This document shows positions 62,420 to 64,000 of a DNA stretch of 64,000 bases, piece by piece (the first letter of the stretch is position 1; each line of letters opens with the position of its first letter). This DNA is from an uncultured Flavobacteriales bacterium (GTDB lineage Bacteria; Bacteroidota; Bacteroidia; Palsa-965), in the NCBI GenBank assembly GCA_937974275.1, contig CALJIF010000041.1, positions 1-64,000 of the forward strand. Direction: 5' to 3'. Below the pieces are notes generated by a model. It was not told the DNA's origin. It did not search any database and worked only from the letters and a program-made list of their open reading frames with translations. Position numbers and translations under genes: made by a program.

Positions 62420-62506
62420 GTTATATCATTCCGCGAATATCACCGGTAATTCACAAAAGTTATTAAACACGAAATATCCATATCTAATACTGAAGCCCGT
62501 GATCGT

Positions 62507-63640
62507 GTGTTGAATGCACAATTTCGCGCCTTTAACGGACGAACAACGATACACAAGACGTTTCAGCACCTGGAGCATATCGGTTATGTACAGATTGACA
62601 CGCTGAGCGTTGTTCAGAGGGCCCACCATCACGTGTTATATGCTCGCAACCCGCTATACACTTGCGATCATATTGCACAATTATTAGCCGAGAAGAAAAT
62701 ATTTGAATACTGGAGTCATGCTGCTGCTTATTTACCCATGCGTGACTTTCGATTCAGCTTGATTAAGAAACAACAGTACATTGACGGACACCATCATTGG
62801 TTCAAGAAAAACTCCCGCCTCATGAAATATGTTTTGGACCGGATTAGAGCCGAAGGTCCTATGGAATCGAAAGATTTTGAACATGAAGGAAAGCGTGGTT
62901 CATGGTTCGACTGGAAGCCGGCGAAAATTGCTTTGGAGCAATTGTACATGGACGGTTCATTGATGGTTTTGAAGCGCAACGGATTTCGCAAAGTGTATGA
63001 TCTGACTGAGCGTGTACTTCCTTCCAACATTTCGACTGTTTGTCCAAGTCCGGCAGAGCATGCTGAACACCTGATAATTGGTTACCTCAAAGCACAAGGC
63101 GTTGGAACTATCAGCGACATCTGTCATTTACAAACAAGCCACAAAGCAGAAGTAACGAAACAAATACATCGGCTTGTTGAAGAAAATAAAGTGATCACGA
63201 TTAAAGTGCAGCACTCCACTCAGCAATGGTATTCACTACCTGAGATAAAATCAGATTACAAATTCACCGGCATTCGGATATTATCTCCGTTTGATAATTT
63301 GATCATAAAACGAGACAGGACCAAAACGCTATTTGACTTTGACTACCAGCTGGAATGCTACCTTCCTGAATCGAAAAGGAAATTCGGTTATTTCAGTCTG
63401 CCGATTTTATCCAACAATAATCTAATTGCAAGAAGTGACATGAAAGCAGACTCGAGGTCAAAAACACTTACGATAAGGTCCTTTCATTTCGACAGTAAAC
63501 AAAAACTGACAGCTGAAGAGGAATATCATTTGCTTGAGTGTGTACTTGCATTTGCACGATTCAACAACTGCCTACACGTTCACTGCGAAAAAAATGTACC
63601 GATTGCAATACGCCGTTTATTGCTTAGTCCAGGAATTTAG
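62507..63640 (+). CDS. YcaQ/AlkX-like winged-helix DNA glycosylase-family protein
   Basis: At least 377 residues of the YcaQ family, whose E. coli member unhooks DNA interstrand crosslinks. HIGYVQIDTLSVVQRAHHH (the QxD catalytic region) and IFEYWSHAAAYLPMRDFRF are diagnostic; KFTGIRILSPFDNLIIKRD is also conserved. GTG at 62507 is the first canonical start, but the frame upstream (from the stop at 62447) encodes EISISNTEARDRVLNAQF, which matches the normal YcaQ N-terminus, so translation probably starts earlier at a rare codon such as ATT (62462). Confidence 0.85.
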   Translation: MLNAQFRAFNGRTTIHKTFQHLEHIGYVQIDTLSVVQRAHHHVLYARNPLYTCDHIAQLLAEKKIFEYWSHAAAYLPMRDFRFSLIKKQQYIDGHHHWFKKNSRLMKYVLDRIRAEGPMESKDFEHEGKRGSWFDWKPAKIALEQLYMDGSLMVLKRNGFRKVYDLTERVLPSNISTVCPSPAEHAEHLIIGYLKAQGVGTISDICHLQTSHKAEVTKQIHRLVEENKVITIKVQHSTQQWYSLPEIKSDYKFTGIRILSPFDNLIIKRDRTKTLFDFDYQLECYLPESKRKFGYFSLPILSNNNLIARSDMKADSRSKTLTIRSFHFDSKQKLTAEEEYHLLECVLAFARFNNCLHVHCEKNVPIAIRRLLLSPGI

Positions 63641-64000
63641 ATTCCTCACCGGCTTCCACACACCATTCTCTCTCTTGTATAAGGTTGCTCCACCGTTACC
63701 GCATTGCACACCGCAATGAAATGCCACATACACTATTGCCAAATTACCATCGGAGGAATAAATCGGTTTTGACACTTCATAATAGCCTTTCTTATGAACG
63801 CCAAAATACTTTCCCCATGCTTTGGTAGCTTTCTTTGAAGATAAGCCTTTAGCGGGAGTCACCTTGCTATTAACGACAGTCGCATTTCTTATACTATCGC
63901 CATTCCAAACGAATTTGGCCCCGGACGACAACTGCTTTTTCATATAGACTACATCTGCAGTGGTGATGATTCCCTTCATGCTTAAATCACTCAGGATAAT
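63617..64000 (-). CDS. unknown protein, 5' end beyond the window
   Basis: At least 127 residues. The ATG at 63979 is not necessarily the start: the frame stays open to base 64000 with IILSDLSMKGIITTADV. I recognise no family. It contains DGNLAIVYVAFHCGVQCGNG and ends LYKRENGVWKPVRNLNSWTKQ, like small exported or lipoprotein domains of Bacteroidota, but no signal is visible in this part. Its end overlaps the end of the convergent YcaQ-like gene by 24 bases. Confidence 0.65.
   Translation of the reverse strand: MILSDLSMKGIITTADVVYMKKQLSSGAKFVWNGDSIRNATVVNSKVTPAKGLSSKKATKAWGKYFGVHKKGYYEVSKPIYSSDGNLAIVYVAFHCGVQCGNGGATLYKRENGVWKPVRNLNSWTKQ

Overview
The window looks like a chromosomal segment of a Bacteroidota bacterium. 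Evidence: proteins with C-terminal type IX secretion (T9SS) sorting domains, a TonB-dependent receptor with a carboxypeptidase-regulatory-like N-terminus, WG-repeat proteins, the rpsL-rpsG-fusA-rpsJ order without tuf, and Bacteroidota-type promoters (TTTG / TAnnTTTG). I cannot place it below phylum. I see no tRNA, rRNA, CRISPR array, transposase or integrase.

Layout. (1) 1-8164, minus strand: the fused str/S10 ribosomal operon rpsL-rpsG-fusA-rpsJ-rplC-rplD-rplW-rplB-rpsS-rplV-rpsC-rplP-rpmC-rpsQ (the last cut by the window edge), with its promoter near 8240. (2) 8396-27214, mostly plus strand and tightly packed: an unusual biosynthetic cluster. It holds two KAS III-like enzymes, two carrier proteins, a short-chain reductase, a membrane GT2 glycosyltransferase, four sulfotransferases, a GNAT enzyme, an Asp/Asn-hydroxylase-like dioxygenase, an MBOAT-SGNH fusion, a stand-alone adenylation enzyme, an acyl-CoA-dehydrogenase-like enzyme, two flavin-dependent halogenase-like proteins and a TauE/SafE-type permease. 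(3) 27541-38651: a WG-repeat lipoprotein, UvrD/PcrA helicase, a secreted T9SS esterase, an M2 peptidase, a TPR membrane protein, a deoxyhypusine-synthase-like protein and a cold-shock protein. (4) 38846-44949: a lamin-tail T9SS protein, a TonB receptor and a T9SS endonuclease I. (5) 45165-64000: two M23-LysM peptidases, a second WG-repeat protein, a NUDIX hydrolase, PlsC, MarR, a three-gene hydrolase operon, an ECF sigma factor, a heptamer repeat array, a DUF2330/RnfD-like pair, a Kazal-T9SS protein, a YcaQ-like protein and an incomplete gene at the edge.

The most interesting system is region 2. Adenylation enzyme + carrier protein + dehydrogenase + halogenase is the known gene set for turning L-proline into halogenated pyrrole-2-carboxyl-S-carrier protein (as in PltF/PltL/PltE/PltA and CloN4/CloN5/CloN3). 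The pocket residues I read from the adenylation enzyme fit a prolyl enzyme of this pathway. A second carrier protein and KAS III-like enzymes recall the CloN1/CloN2 carrier-to-carrier transfer step of clorobiocin/coumermycin. Instead of a PKS/NRPS line or aminocoumarin genes, this set sits with four sulfotransferases, a glycosyltransferase, a hydroxylase and an O-acyltransferase/SGNH fusion. My inference is a (halo)pyrrolylated, sulfated glycolipid or glycan; no such product is proven by the sequence.

A second genome-scale observation is that many genes carry TAnnTT(T/C)G exactly four bases before the start codon, which predicts leaderless transcripts and helps choose starts.
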